Below are positions 31,966 to 43,100 of a stretch of DNA of 50,917 nucleotides, piece after piece. The first letter of the stretch is position 1. Each line of letters starts with the position of its first letter. The notes below the pieces were generated by a model that had not been told where the DNA came from, ran no database searches, and saw nothing but the letters and a program-made list of their open reading frames with translations. This DNA is from Bacteroidales bacterium. GTDB taxonomy: Bacteria; Bacteroidota; Bacteroidia; Bacteroidales; F082. The stretch spans positions 1 to 50,917 of the forward strand of contig JAUYGX010000074.1 in the NCBI GenBank assembly GCA_030690365.1, given 5' to 3'. Made by a program: the position numbers and the translations under genes.

Positions 31966-34782
31966 TTAATTCTCCAGTTCAAAACCAAACGACTTTCCTT
32001 TTTGTAATGCAGGAACTCCTGTTTTCATCCATACAGGCTCTGGTGTACCTTTTAAATAGTGGTCGAAAAACTGCTGCATCCTCACCGTAAGGTCTTCACA
32101 ATCAGCTCTCCTCTTTAAATTGTGTGGTGCGCCATTGTACACCAGCATCCAGACGGGTTTGTTTAATCTGCGCAAAGCATTAAACAATTCTATTCCCTGA
32201 TACCAGGGGACGGCTCCATCAGCATCGTTGTGCATGATCAACAGAGGTGTTTCCACCCGGTCGGCAAAAAATACCGGTGAATTCTGTATATAAAGCGGCA
32301 AATCATCCCAAAGTGTACCACCAATCCTGCTTTGACTTTGCTCATACTGAAACTCCCTGCTGAGGCCACTTTCCCAACGGATGCCACCATAGGCACTGGT
32401 CATATTGCTTACCGGCGCTCCCGCCATAGCGGCTGCAAACATATTAGTTTGGGTAACCAGGTACGCTGTTTGATATCCACCCCAGCTTTGTCCCTGCATG
32501 CCCAGTTTGGTTCTGTCGATAAAAGGGAATTTATCTACCATGGCCTGAGTTCCGCTCACAATGCAATTATAGGCACTTTGACCCGGATAGCCATTTTTGT
32601 AGACAATGTCCGGAATAAAAATAAGGTAGCCATTGCTGGTATAATAGCTAAAATTGATAACGGATCTGATGGGTCGGGGGCTATAGAACCGATGCAGATC
32701 GTCTGAATAACGCTCGTAGAAATATACGATCATGGGATACTTCTGTTGAGGATCAAAATCAGCCGGTTTATACAACAAGCCTGGCATTGTATCGCCACCG
32801 AAATTGGTCCAGTCAACAAGCTCTACACTTCCCCATGTCAGGTGTTGCTTTTGTGGATTGGCGTTGGTTATTTTGTCGATATTTTGAAATTTCAGGTTGC
32901 TTGTATAAAGATCGGGGTAAAGATCGAAAGATTGTTTCCTCCAGAGCAGTACATCTGCATTTTTTGCCTTGCCGGGTCTGCTAAACATAAAAGGCCCCAA
33001 AATCAGTTCTGTTGGTTGAGAAGTTGCAGACAATGAGATTTCAGAAAATCCTGCATTTTTGCTTTTCATATCAAATGCCGAAAGCAGCATATTATCAGGA
33101 AGCGTATTGGCCTCCCGATCAAGTTTCTCAAAACGGTACTGTAGATGATGTGTCCGTCCATATCCTTTGGTGATATTCAGAGGCAAATCCTTCCCTTCAG
33201 GATCGAGCAACCAAAGATCAAAGCGATCATACACCACCGCTTTCCCTTCTTTGGTCCAGCCAGCCATTCCGTATGGGTTGGCCTCGTCAGGAACATCATT
33301 CTTTTCATCATAAAAAGCGACTTGAAGTGAGGCCGTTAAACAACGGGAGGTTTTGTTTTTAACCTGGTAGGTATTCCAGGTACTGTCGGACAGGTTGTAC
33401 CAAAGCACATTTTTTTGATCAGGTGCCAGCGAAACTATTGAACTTGCTTTTTGCAGGATCAATTCAGAAAGTCCGGTTTCTCTGTCCACCAGGTAAAAAT
33501 CCCTGTAATTCCCGGCATCCCACGATGACATTCGTCTGTAGGGTAAATCGCTGGATGCCAGACTGTACTTACCCGTGGCTTTTTTGTCGATGATAATTTG
33601 TGGCTTCTGATAGTCTGCCAGCTGGATTAACTTTCCGTTTTTAGGGAAATATACAGCTGTCCACGACTGCTTTTTGTCGCGATCGAGTTCCTTGAGTTGT
33701 TGCGGTTGCAACCGGTCGTCCTGCCAATTCCAAACATCGAGACGTACTTTTTCATCTTCTGTCAGGGTATCCTTAGCAAGTTGTTCCGGAATAGGTGCTG
33801 TTCCAAAATAGAGCTCGCTGCCAGCCTCATTAAACCACGGCGACTGGTGTTCGCTCACCGCCCAGCCGGTCTTTATTTTTGACAAAGAATCTCCACTTGC
33901 CAGAACAAGTTTATTTTTCTTTAAATCAGCATAATACAACTGATAAGTTTTTTGTTTTATGGTATCCGTCGAAAACGTAAAAGCCACCTGTGTTCCTTTT
34001 TCATCTGTTGAGATGGATGCAGTGGAGCCTGCTCTGTTTAATAGCTCACGATCGATCCTGTCCTGAGTAGAAAAAACACTCACCCGCACCGAATCGATGC
34101 TGTCGCCATACAGGCGAACCATGCCACAGACCAGCCCATTTTCAGACATAGAAAAGTGAGTGATGTGCTCAAAAGCAACAGAATCGCCTGTAATGGGATT
34201 TAGCAAAACCAACAAATCACCCTTGGATTTTTTCTTTTTATCTGATTTTTCCTTTTTCGTTTGCACAAAAGCAGTATCCGCGACAGCGGTATCAGCTATT
34301 TTTTCAGCCGGGGTGCTTTCCAGCAATATAGCCACCCAATTGGAAGATTTTTCAGGAACTACGAACTGTTTGAGTTTTGGAAACCGGTATTGCCTGTGGT
34401 CATTAAAACAGGTAATACCCAATGAATCCTTGGGCATTTTGTCTTTTTTAACCTTCTTCAAATTTGCTTTTCTAGCCGTATCAAATTGAGGTACAATTCG
34501 ATATACTGCAAAAGAAGATTCCGGGGAAAACACTGATTTTTGCCCTCGGGCAACCGAATCCTTTGTTTGATTTATCAGGTTATAAAAAAACAACCAGCCG
34601 TCCCCTTTTTCCGGGTTGATTTCATAGAGCAGTTTTTTACCATCGTTGCTGAGTGCATAATTGGCTATTTCTTTCCATCCATCATAATCAGCATGTGAAA
34701 TGGGTCTTTTTTGCTGAGCAATGCCTGAAAGGCAAAATATTAACACCAGCGATAATAAAATAATTCGAACTGTATTCATCAT
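31966..34782 (-). CDS. Secreted S9-family prolyl oligopeptidase-like serine peptidase
   Basis: A 938-residue peptidase with signal peptide (MNTVRIILLSLVLIFCLSGIA) for periplasmic or surface location. The first 640 residues form an irregular beta-propeller, including a lysine-rich insertion (KKEKSDKKKKSKGD). The C-terminal alpha/beta-hydrolase domain has the nucleophile in GQSWGGYQT, the Asp in HNDADGAVPW and the His in GAPHNLK. It lacks a full set of DPP-IV glutamate signatures, so exact S9 subfamily is uncertain. A minus-strand -7 box (TATTTTTG, top strand 34830-34837) lies 48 bases before the ATG. Confidence 0.9.
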   Translation of the reverse strand: MMNTVRIILLSLVLIFCLSGIAQQKRPISHADYDGWKEIANYALSNDGKKLLYEINPEKGDGWLFFYNLINQTKDSVARGQKSVFSPESSFAVYRIVPQFDTARKANLKKVKKDKMPKDSLGITCFNDHRQYRFPKLKQFVVPEKSSNWVAILLESTPAEKIADTAVADTAFVQTKKEKSDKKKKSKGDLLVLLNPITGDSVAFEHITHFSMSENGLVCGMVRLYGDSIDSVRVSVFSTQDRIDRELLNRAGSTASISTDEKGTQVAFTFSTDTIKQKTYQLYYADLKKNKLVLASGDSLSKIKTGWAVSEHQSPWFNEAGSELYFGTAPIPEQLAKDTLTEDEKVRLDVWNWQDDRLQPQQLKELDRDKKQSWTAVYFPKNGKLIQLADYQKPQIIIDKKATGKYSLASSDLPYRRMSSWDAGNYRDFYLVDRETGLSELILQKASSIVSLAPDQKNVLWYNLSDSTWNTYQVKNKTSRCLTASLQVAFYDEKNDVPDEANPYGMAGWTKEGKAVVYDRFDLWLLDPEGKDLPLNITKGYGRTHHLQYRFEKLDREANTLPDNMLLSAFDMKSKNAGFSEISLSATSQPTELILGPFMFSRPGKAKNADVLLWRKQSFDLYPDLYTSNLKFQNIDKITNANPQKQHLTWGSVELVDWTNFGGDTMPGLLYKPADFDPQQKYPMIVYFYERYSDDLHRFYSPRPIRSVINFSYYTSNGYLIFIPDIVYKNGYPGQSAYNCIVSGTQAMVDKFPFIDRTKLGMQGQSWGGYQTAYLVTQTNMFAAAMAGAPVSNMTSAYGGIRWESGLSREFQYEQSQSRIGGTLWDDLPLYIQNSPVFFADRVETPLLIMHNDADGAVPWYQGIELFNALRRLNKPVWMLVYNGAPHNLKRRADCEDLTVRMQQFFDHYLKGTPEPVWMKTGVPALQKGKSFGFELEN

Positions 34783-35108
34783 TAAAAATTGGTTAATGCT
34801 TTGATTGATCTGTTAGAATCAGCATCGAACAAAAATAAACTAATATTACATGAATGCAACCGAGCTGAATTTTAGTTGCAATCGATTTAAAATCAGACTG
34901 AAATTCACCTTTAAAACCTAAAATATGCTAAAAAGCCATATTTGGCACACTATTACGGCGATTTAAAGAGTTAGTGTTCCATATCAACATGAAATTTGAA
35001 TTTATATTATTTTAGCGTTAAATTGCCATAATAGGTTAATTCTGCCTATATTGCTATACTTTTGCATTGGAACTACTTTTTCTTGATTAATACAGTAACC
35101 TAAAGAAA
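34783..35108. other. 326-bp divergent promoter region, S9 peptidase / glycogen cluster
   Basis: The gap carries a minus-strand TATTTTTG (34830-34837) for the peptidase and a plus-strand TACTTTTG (35057-35064) for the debranching enzyme gene. Apart from AT-rich tracts I see no other structure or gene. Confidence 0.5.
35057..35064 (+). promoter_or_regulatory. -7 box for the glycogen cluster
   Basis: TACTTTTG matches TAnnTTTG and lies 45 bases before the ATG at 35109. A -33 TTG at the expected distance is not clear. Confidence 0.5.
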
Positions 35109-37061
35109 ATGAGCTATATACATTTTGACAAGACACAATTGATTAACCTGAAGTTTTCACTTGATCGTGAATTGTTACGTACAAACCGTGCCGGTAGTTA
35201 TGCCAGTACCACCATCATCACTACCAACACAAGAAAATATCATGGACTGCTGGTTGCCCCTCAACCGCTGATTGACGATGACAACCATGTGTTGCTTTCG
35301 TCGATTGACGAGACTGTAATCGACAATAATTTTGAGTTCCATACCAGTATGAGAATGTACCCGGGCGGTATTTATGAGCCAAAAGGGCATAAATACCTGC
35401 GTGAATTTTTTTCCGATCCAAACCCAAAGCTGGTGTACCGCATGGGCAACATTGTATTCACCAAAGAGTATATATTTGCCATGAACGAAGACAGAATATT
35501 CATAAAGTATAAACTCGAAGAATCTGTCAACACTGTAACTTTCAGATTGAAGCCCTTTTTGGCCTACCGCAATGTTCACAGTCTGGTGAAAGTCAACACC
35601 TGGGTCGATACCAAATACAAAGAGGTTAAAAATGGCATCAGCTGGCAAATGTACAAGGGTTACTCCAAGGTGACCATGCAATTCTCGAAGCCTGCCGTTT
35701 ACACGCATGTGCCCGACTGGTATTATAATATTCAATACATCCGCGAACTGGAACGCGGGTATGAAAGCACGGAGGATCTGTATGTTCCGGGATATTTCGA
35801 CGTCAAGCTTAAAAAAGGAGAATCTATTGTGATTTCGGTGGCACTGGAAGAAAAAAATCCGGAAACCCTTACCTCGCAATGGGCGTCTGAAGTTAAGAAG
35901 CGCACACCGCGTGATAGTTTTGAAAACTGTTTGACAAATGCCGGAGATGAGTTTATCATCAAATACAACAAGAAAACTGAAGTAGTGGCTGGTTATCCCT
36001 GGTTTGGACGCTGGGGCCGTGATACTTTTATCGCACTTCCGGGGCTTACACTCCCACAAAAAGACTATAAGCAGTTTAAGAGTGTTACCGATACGCTAAT
36101 CAATGAACTTTCGGATGGTTTGTTCCCCAATGTGGGCCACGGGAAAGATGTTTCTTTCCATTCGGTTGACACTTCGCTTTGGTTTTTCTGGGCCATCCAG
36201 CAACTGAGTATTCGTCAGCAAAAAAAGGCCATCATCTGGAAGGATTATGGTACAGTGATCAAGGACATCCTTCGTCATTTAAAACAGGGAACACATTTCA
36301 ATATCAAAATCCATGAAAACGGATTGGTGTGGGCCGGTGAACCCGGACAGGCTTTAACGTGGATGGATGCCATTGTTTCCGGGAAACCGGTAACACCACG
36401 TACAGGATACGCCGTTGAAGTAAATGCACTGTGGTATAACGCACTCATGTTCAGCCTCGAACTGGCCGAAGCAGCCGAAGACAATGACTTTATTGCAGAA
36501 TGGGGTTCGTTACCAGAATTGGTACAAACATCATTTATCGACACCTTCTGGTCGAACGAAAAAGGCTACCTGGCTGATTTTGCCACGAAAGAAAGCAAAA
36601 ACTGGGATGTACGTCCAAACATGATTTTCGCGGTCTCGATGCACTACAGCCCGTTGAATAATCAAATGGCAAAATCAATTGTCAACATCGTTAAAAACGA
36701 TTTACTTACCACTCGTGGACTTCGGTCGTTATCACCAAAAAGCAACGATTATAAAGGTGAGTACCGGGGCAATCCAAACAACCGCGATATGGCTTATCAC
36801 CAGGGAAGTGTGTGGGCCTGGCTGGCCGGGGCTTTTGCCGAAGCTTATCTGAAGGTTTATGGCAAAAGCGGTATCGAAACCATCGAAAACCTGTATCGCG
36901 GATTTGAAGAGGTAATGAGTGAAGCCGGTATTGGGACGATTTCGGAAGTCTATGATGGCGATCCACCGCACAAAGCTGCCGGAGCCATCTCACAGGCCTG
37001 GAGTGTGGCCGAAATTCTGAGAATCAAATTTATGCTGGATCAACTGAATGAATCAAACTAA
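35109..37061 (+). CDS. Glycogen debranching enzyme, amylo-alpha-1,6-glucosidase type (GH133)
   Basis: A 650-residue cytoplasmic enzyme that removes alpha-1,6 branch glucose from glycogen. The N-terminal domain (1-270) has LLRTNRAGSYASTTI and TRKYHGLLVAP, typical of the bacterial GDE N-terminus. The C-terminal (alpha/alpha)6 barrel has PWFGRWGRDTFIALPGLTL, HSVDTSLWFFWAI and RDMAYHQGSVWAWLAG with probable acidic catalytic residues. It is the first of four genes on the same strand; the next starts 46 bases on. Confidence 0.93.
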   Translation: MSYIHFDKTQLINLKFSLDRELLRTNRAGSYASTTIITTNTRKYHGLLVAPQPLIDDDNHVLLSSIDETVIDNNFEFHTSMRMYPGGIYEPKGHKYLREFFSDPNPKLVYRMGNIVFTKEYIFAMNEDRIFIKYKLEESVNTVTFRLKPFLAYRNVHSLVKVNTWVDTKYKEVKNGISWQMYKGYSKVTMQFSKPAVYTHVPDWYYNIQYIRELERGYESTEDLYVPGYFDVKLKKGESIVISVALEEKNPETLTSQWASEVKKRTPRDSFENCLTNAGDEFIIKYNKKTEVVAGYPWFGRWGRDTFIALPGLTLPQKDYKQFKSVTDTLINELSDGLFPNVGHGKDVSFHSVDTSLWFFWAIQQLSIRQQKKAIIWKDYGTVIKDILRHLKQGTHFNIKIHENGLVWAGEPGQALTWMDAIVSGKPVTPRTGYAVEVNALWYNALMFSLELAEAAEDNDFIAEWGSLPELVQTSFIDTFWSNEKGYLADFATKESKNWDVRPNMIFAVSMHYSPLNNQMAKSIVNIVKNDLLTTRGLRSLSPKSNDYKGEYRGNPNNRDMAYHQGSVWAWLAGAFAEAYLKVYGKSGIETIENLYRGFEEVMSEAGIGTISEVYDGDPPHKAAGAISQAWSVAEILRIKFMLDQLNESN

Positions 37062-37106
37062 AAGTATACACATGGGCAATCTGCAACCGATAAAACGACT
37101 GAAAAA

Positions 37107-38393
37107 ATGAGAATATTGATGTTTGGATGGGAATTTCCACCACATATTACCGGAGGATTAGGAACAGCCTGCTTTGGATTAACCAAAGGATTGGCCAAAC
37201 ATGGTACGGAAGTCATTTTCGTGGTTCCAAAAGCCTATGGTGACGAAAATCAGGAGGCGGTTAGGCTGGTGAATGCCAGTGACATTCCCTTTGATCAGGT
37301 GGACGAGAAATACCGGGAATACTGGAAAAGAATAAAATACATGGAAATAGGATCCAATATTATCCCATATGTTGCACCCGAAGATTTTGCTCGTGAAATT
37401 TCTAATCAGAAGAAGTCGGGTGAAAAATATACCAGCCATGTTTTCTCAAAAGACTATCAATTCTCAGGAAAATACGGTGCCAACCTGATGGAAGAGGTAG
37501 CCAGGTATGCCATGATCGGCTCCGCCCTGGCACTGTATGAAGACTACGACATCATCCATGCACACGACTGGCTGACGTATCCTGCCGGTGTAGCGGCCAA
37601 ACAATCCTCCGGAAAACCTCTGGTTGTCCACATGCACGCTACCGAATTCGACCGATCGGGCACCAACATCAACACACAGGTGTACGACATTGAACGCGAA
37701 GGCATGATGGCCGCCGATCGCGTGATTACCGTTAGCAATCTAACCCGCAACATTGTTATCGAGCGCTACGGCATCGATCCCGGCAAGGTGGTTACAGTGC
37801 ATAACGCTGTTGAGCCCAGCTTGTTTACCGAACTGGCTGAAATCAAAAGAACCCTGAACGAAAAAATAGTCACCTTTTTGGGACGGATCACATTTCAGAA
37901 AGGTCCTGAATATTTTATTGAGGCGGCCTATAAAATTCTGCAAAAGGACAAAAACGTCCGTTTTGTGATGGGTGGATCAGGTGACATGCTCAACAGGATG
38001 ATAGAACGTGTTGCCCAGTTGCGTATCGCCCACCGTTTTCACTTTACCGGTTTCCTGAAGGGAAGTGAAATTGATCAGATTTTTGCTTTGAGCGATGTTT
38101 TCGTCATGCCATCGGTATCAGAACCCTTTGGAATTGTTCCGTTGGAAGCCATGCGGTCGAATGTTCCGGTGGTGATTTCCAAACAATCCGGTGTAGCAGA
38201 AATTCTTCGGCACGCGCTTAAAGTGGATTACTGGGATGTGGATGGAATGGCCGATGCCATCTATGGATTGTGCCATTACAACGCACTTTCATCCATGTTT
38301 ATAAAACACGGCAAGGTAGAAGTTGAAAACCTAAAGTGGGAAAACGCTGCCGTTGAAGTGAATAACGTATATAAATCAATACCCCTATCATAG
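37107..38393 (+). CDS. GT4-family glycosyltransferase (glycogen synthase-like)
   Basis: A 428-residue GT-B transferase. The N-terminus MLMFGWEFPPHITGGLGTA-like pattern (read as MRILMFGWEFPP, then GGLGTACFGL) is the donor-binding glycine loop of starch/glycogen-type synthases. The C-terminal domain has FLGRITFQKGPEYFI, VMGGSGDM and the EX7E motif SEPFGIVPLEAM. In Bacteroidota it lies between the debranching enzyme and a GH57 enzyme, where it probably extends or primes alpha-glucan. The acceptor is not known. Confidence 0.88.
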   Translation: MRILMFGWEFPPHITGGLGTACFGLTKGLAKHGTEVIFVVPKAYGDENQEAVRLVNASDIPFDQVDEKYREYWKRIKYMEIGSNIIPYVAPEDFAREISNQKKSGEKYTSHVFSKDYQFSGKYGANLMEEVARYAMIGSALALYEDYDIIHAHDWLTYPAGVAAKQSSGKPLVVHMHATEFDRSGTNINTQVYDIEREGMMAADRVITVSNLTRNIVIERYGIDPGKVVTVHNAVEPSLFTELAEIKRTLNEKIVTFLGRITFQKGPEYFIEAAYKILQKDKNVRFVMGGSGDMLNRMIERVAQLRIAHRFHFTGFLKGSEIDQIFALSDVFVMPSVSEPFGIVPLEAMRSNVPVVISKQSGVAEILRHALKVDYWDVDGMADAIYGLCHYNALSSMFIKHGKVEVENLKWENAAVEVNNVYKSIPLS

Positions 38394-38442
38394 TCATAAC
38401 TACAACCATCGAAGGAACACCTTCTGACAAAAATAATCAACG

Positions 38443-40017
38443 ATGAAATCAATTTGTTTTTATTTCCAGGTACACCAGCCTTATCGCCTTCGCACATACC
38501 GCTTCTTCGATATTGGAGCTAAACATAATTACTTCGACGAACACGAAAATGAGTTTATCATGCAGCGTGTGGCAGAAAAATCATATTTACCGATGAATGC
38601 CATGCTGCTAAAGCTGATAAAGGAATATGGATCGGCCTTCAAGGTGAGCTTTTCTATTTCGGGTATGGCCCTCGAACAACTTGAGAACTATGCTCCTGAT
38701 GTGATAAAAAGTTTTAAGAAACTGGCCGACACCGGAAATGTAGAGTTTCTCACCGAAACCTATGCCCATTCGCTGGCATCGCTTCGCAGCAAGTCGGAAT
38801 TTGAACGCCAGGTGACCAAACAAAGCGATAAAATAGAAAAACTTTTTGGTTATAAACCCACCACCTTTAGAAATACGGAGCTTATATACAGCGATGCCAT
38901 TGGAAAAATGGTGGCCGATATGGGCTTCAAGCTGATGCTCACCGAAGGAGCCAAACACGTGCTGGGTTGGAGAAGTCCAAATTTTATGTACAACAGTGCC
39001 AACCGTCCTGAACTGAAACTGTTGTTAAAAAATTATCGGTTAAGCGACGACATTGCTTTCCGGTTTTCCAACAGGAGCTGGTCAGGTTATCCGCTTACCG
39101 CTGATAAATTTGTTACATGGCTCGACGAACTGGATAAAAAAGATGAAGTCATCAATTTGTTTATGGATTACGAAACCTTTGGCGAACACCAATGGTCGGA
39201 AACAGGTATTTTCGATTTTATGAAGGCCTTGCCTGGTCAAATCCTAAAAAGCGGGAAATACAACTTTGCCAAACCAAGTGAATTGGGAGAAAAACTTCAG
39301 CCGGTAGGCGCTATCCACGTCCCCTACCCTATCTCCTGGGCCGATGAAGAACGGGATGTTACAGCTTGGTTGGGCAACGATTTACAGGATGAAGCCTTTG
39401 GCAAACTGTACGCCATGGAAGAAACCATTAAAAACTGTACAGATCCTTATTTATTAAAGGTATGGTCGTACCTGCAAACTTCCGACCACTTTTATTACAT
39501 GTGTACAAAGTGGTTTTCCGATGGAGATGTACACAAATATTTCAATCCTTACGGAACGCCATACGAGGCATTTATCAACTATATGAATGTGCTGAACGAC
39601 TTCATGATTCAGGTTGAAAAGTGCGCGCAAAGTCCTGAGAATGAAATGCAGGAACTTAAAAGCGAAGCCGAAGCCGTTACAAAAAAAGCGGTTAAAATAG
39701 CCAGAAAAAAAGTGGATGTAGCTTCGGGGAAAATTAAAAAGCAGGTACAAAAAACCCGGGATGTAAGCCTCGACGACCTGAAGAACATGTCGGATGCAGC
39801 CATCAAAAAGCTGGTGAAGGAAATTGATATCGAAACACTGGCCATTGCGCTTAAAAATGCTGAAAAAGAACTCGTTGACAAAATCATTCCCAACCTGGGC
39901 GTACGGGTCAACAAGCAATTCCAGGAATTGCAATCTCAGGTATCTAAATTTAATAAAACCGAGATTAAGAAATACCAGCGAATTGTAGAAACCAAATTGA
40001 AATCATTTCTTAAGTAA
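38443..40017 (+). CDS. GH57 alpha-amylase-type glycosidase with a FliG-C-like C-terminal extension
   Basis: A 524-residue cytoplasmic enzyme. GH57 motifs are QVHQPYRLR near the start, TFRNTELIYSD with probable nucleophile Glu146, and MDYETFGEHQW with probable acid/base Asp242. The catalytic part ends near residue 390, about where the usual Bacteroidota protein stops. The rest is a lysine-rich coiled helix (about 395-438) and a domain at 440-524 resembling the C-terminal domain of FliG: LDDLKNMSDAAIKKLVKEID, then LAIALKNAEKELVDKIIPNL. It is in line with the glycogen genes on both sides. The FliG likeness is from memory of the profile and needs checking. Confidence 0.9.
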   Translation: MKSICFYFQVHQPYRLRTYRFFDIGAKHNYFDEHENEFIMQRVAEKSYLPMNAMLLKLIKEYGSAFKVSFSISGMALEQLENYAPDVIKSFKKLADTGNVEFLTETYAHSLASLRSKSEFERQVTKQSDKIEKLFGYKPTTFRNTELIYSDAIGKMVADMGFKLMLTEGAKHVLGWRSPNFMYNSANRPELKLLLKNYRLSDDIAFRFSNRSWSGYPLTADKFVTWLDELDKKDEVINLFMDYETFGEHQWSETGIFDFMKALPGQILKSGKYNFAKPSELGEKLQPVGAIHVPYPISWADEERDVTAWLGNDLQDEAFGKLYAMEETIKNCTDPYLLKVWSYLQTSDHFYYMCTKWFSDGDVHKYFNPYGTPYEAFINYMNVLNDFMIQVEKCAQSPENEMQELKSEAEAVTKKAVKIARKKVDVASGKIKKQVQKTRDVSLDDLKNMSDAAIKKLVKEIDIETLAIALKNAEKELVDKIIPNLGVRVNKQFQELQSQVSKFNKTEIKKYQRIVETKLKSFLK

Positions 40018-40119
40018 GCTGTTCTGTTCTAATTGTTTGTGTGTAAAAAACTTGTTTAGCCTGAAGGCATCATTTGGGGTATTACCCTATATTGTCCAAA
40101 TTCACAATCAGGTTATTCG

Positions 40120-40127
40120 TATTTTTG
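40120..40127 (+). promoter_or_regulatory. -7 box for the glycogen synthase-phosphorylase gene
   Basis: TATTTTTG matches TAnnTTTG. TTG at 40092-40094 is 25 bases upstream, slightly far. Predicted transcription starts near 40133, which leaves room for the ATG at 40174 and little for the one at 40144. Confidence 0.5.
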
Positions 40128-40173
40128 CAGGCAATATTGCAGAATGCTACAAAAAACCGAAACATATTTATTA

Positions 40174-43100
40174 ATGGAATTAACTAAAAAAACGATAATC
40201 TCTCCTGATTTTGTCTTTGAAACAAGTTGGGAAATCTGCAACAAAATCGGAGGCATTTACACCGTCATTTCAACAAAAGCAAGACTAACTGATCAGAAGT
40301 TGGGCGAAAATTATGTTGTAATTGGTCCCGATGTGTGGAAAAAAACCACTGCCAATCCTGATTTCAATGAAATACCCGGGCTTTTTTCGGAGTGGAAAGC
40401 TGTTGCCTTTATGGAAGGGCTTAAAGTACGCACCGGTAAATGGAATATTCCGGGAAGTCCAAATGTGATCCTCATTGATTTTACACCATTATTCCCTGAA
40501 AAAGACAAAATTTTCGCCCACTTTTGGGAGAAATACCACCTGGATTCCATCCGTGGGGAATGGTCGTATATCGAAGCCGCCATGTTCGGGTATGCAGCAG
40601 GCCAGGTAATTAATAGCTTTACCAACCATCAATTACAGGATAAGGACAACATCGTGGCACATTTTCATGAATGGATGACAGGAGCCGGGGTGCTTTATCT
40701 GAAGGATGTCAATCACAAAGTCAGTACTGTGTTTACTACCCATGCTACAGCAGTTGGACGTTCCATTGCAGGAAATGGCCAACTTTTGTACCAGAATCTT
40801 AATAAATACCAACCCGAGAAAACGGCCCGCGATTTCAACATATCGGCCCAACATTCGCTGGAATCGACCGCCGCACGCGAAGCCGATGTACTCACCACCG
40901 TGAGCGAAATTACCAGCCGCGAATGCAAACAGTTTTTCGACCGAATGCCCGAAATCATTACCACCAATGGTTTTGACGAGGGTTTTATTCCGGATGAAAA
41001 GAATTTTCAAAAAAGAAAAACCACTGCCCGAAACAAAGCCCTCGAAATTGCCAGCCAACGAACCGGTAAAACATATCCCGAAGACACCTTGCTGTTAATG
41101 ACCAGTGGCCGTTACGAATACACCAATAAAGGTATCGATCTCTTTATAAAAGCCCTGGGGCAGCTAAACAGCAGCAAAAAGCTGACTAAAAAGGTGGTGG
41201 CCTTTATCGCAGTTCCGGCTGATCATGACGGAGTCGTAGACCAAAACCGGGAGAACCATGGTTCACCGGATGACAAATTCCTGACACACAAACTTTTTCA
41301 CCCAAACCACGATTCTATTTTAAACGAAATAAAACGACAAGGTCTTGGCAATGATGAATCATGCATGATTGATATCGTGTTTGCACCCGTTTACCTCGAC
41401 AAAAAAGACGGCGTTATCAATTTGGAATATTATGACTTTCTTATTGGTTTCGACTTAACACTTTTCCCATCTTATTACGAACCATGGGGCTACACTCCAC
41501 TCGAAAGCATTGCCTTTAATATTCCAACGCTCACCACTGCTTTTGCCGGTTTTGGTGATTGGGCCGTAAAAAATTCATCGCTCGAGTACAAATCTGTTAC
41601 TGTTATTTCGCGGCCCGAAGGTTTGACAGACCAAGCAGTTACCCAAATAGCTTCCACCATCGAATTTTTTTCAGGAACATACGATACCGACAAAAACAGA
41701 AGCGAATTAAAGCAATTGTTTGAAAAGGCTCAATGGCAGACAATGATCAACAATTATTTTGAGGCGTGGAGCGAGGCCATCAATCGATCGGAGTCGAGAA
41801 AAAGCAAACTCCCTCCTGCCCCATCCACCGACACCCTGCTGCTGAAAGCCCAGGCCTATTCAGATAAGCCGGTTTGGAAAAAAATTCTGGTACAAAATAT
41901 CTTGCCAAAAACTTTAAAATCACTTAAAGATCTGGCCTATAACCTATGGTGGTCGTGGAACGACGATGCTTCACAACTGTTTGCCAGTATTGATGAAGAA
42001 AAATGGAGAAAATTTGAAAACAATCCGGTTCACCTGATCGAATCGCTTTCGAAAGATGAAATTGAAAAGCTCGCCGCCGACGAAGCATTTCTGCATATAT
42101 TAAATAAGGTGTATGCCCGCTTTGAGGAATATTTGCGTGAGGCCAAAAACAAGCCGGAAGAACTGGTGGCCTACTTCAGCATGGAATATGGTTTGCATAA
42201 CAGCCTGAAAATTTATTCCGGTGGTCTTGGAATTCTGGCGGGTGATTATCTGAAACAGGCCAGCGACTCAAACAAGAACCTCATCGCGGTCGGGTTGCTC
42301 TATCGATATGGATATTTTAAACAATCGATGTCGGTTTATGGCGACCAGTTAGCTGAATATACTGCACAAAAATTTACTCAGCTACCCATTCTGCCTGTAA
42401 GGCATGCAAATGGAGAATGGGTAATTATCCAGCTTGCCTTTCCGGGAAGGAATGTTTCTGCTAAAGTATGGCAGGTAAATGTTGGCCGGATTACACTTTA
42501 TCTTCTGGACACCGATACCGAAGACAACACGGCTGAAGACCGGTCGATTACCTATCAATTATATGGAGGCGACAATGAAAACCGAATTAAGCAGGAATTA
42601 ATTCTTGGTATTGGTGGTGTGAGGATGATTGAAAGCATCGGATTGGAACCGACGATTTACCACAGCAACGAAGGACACTCTGCTTTCATCGGACTGGAAC
42701 GCATCCTGAACCTGATGAAGAACCCAAAGATTGATTTTGAAGTGGCTTCGGAGCTGGTGCGGGCCACCAACCTGTTTACCACACATACGCCGGTTCCTGC
42801 CGGACACGATACCTTTGAGGAGCATCTGATCAGAACTTACTTGCCACATTACAGCGAACAATTTAGAATTAGCTGGCACGATTTTATGGGCCTTGGCCGG
42901 TATTCATCTGATAATCCAAACGAAAAATTTAGTATGAGTGTGCTGGCTACCAGACTTTCGCAGGAAGTAAATGGCGTTAGCCGGATTCATGGCCGGGTTT
43001 CAAGAGAGATGTTCCAACCCTTGTATCCGGGATATTTTGCAGAGGAACTTCACATTGGATATGTCACCAACGGAGTTCACTATTTTACTTGGACAGCCCC

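Noticed and set aside
35175-36059. A 294-codon open frame antisense to the debranching enzyme gene
   Set aside because: The sense strand encodes a conserved GH133 protein; the antisense product has no recognisable motifs.
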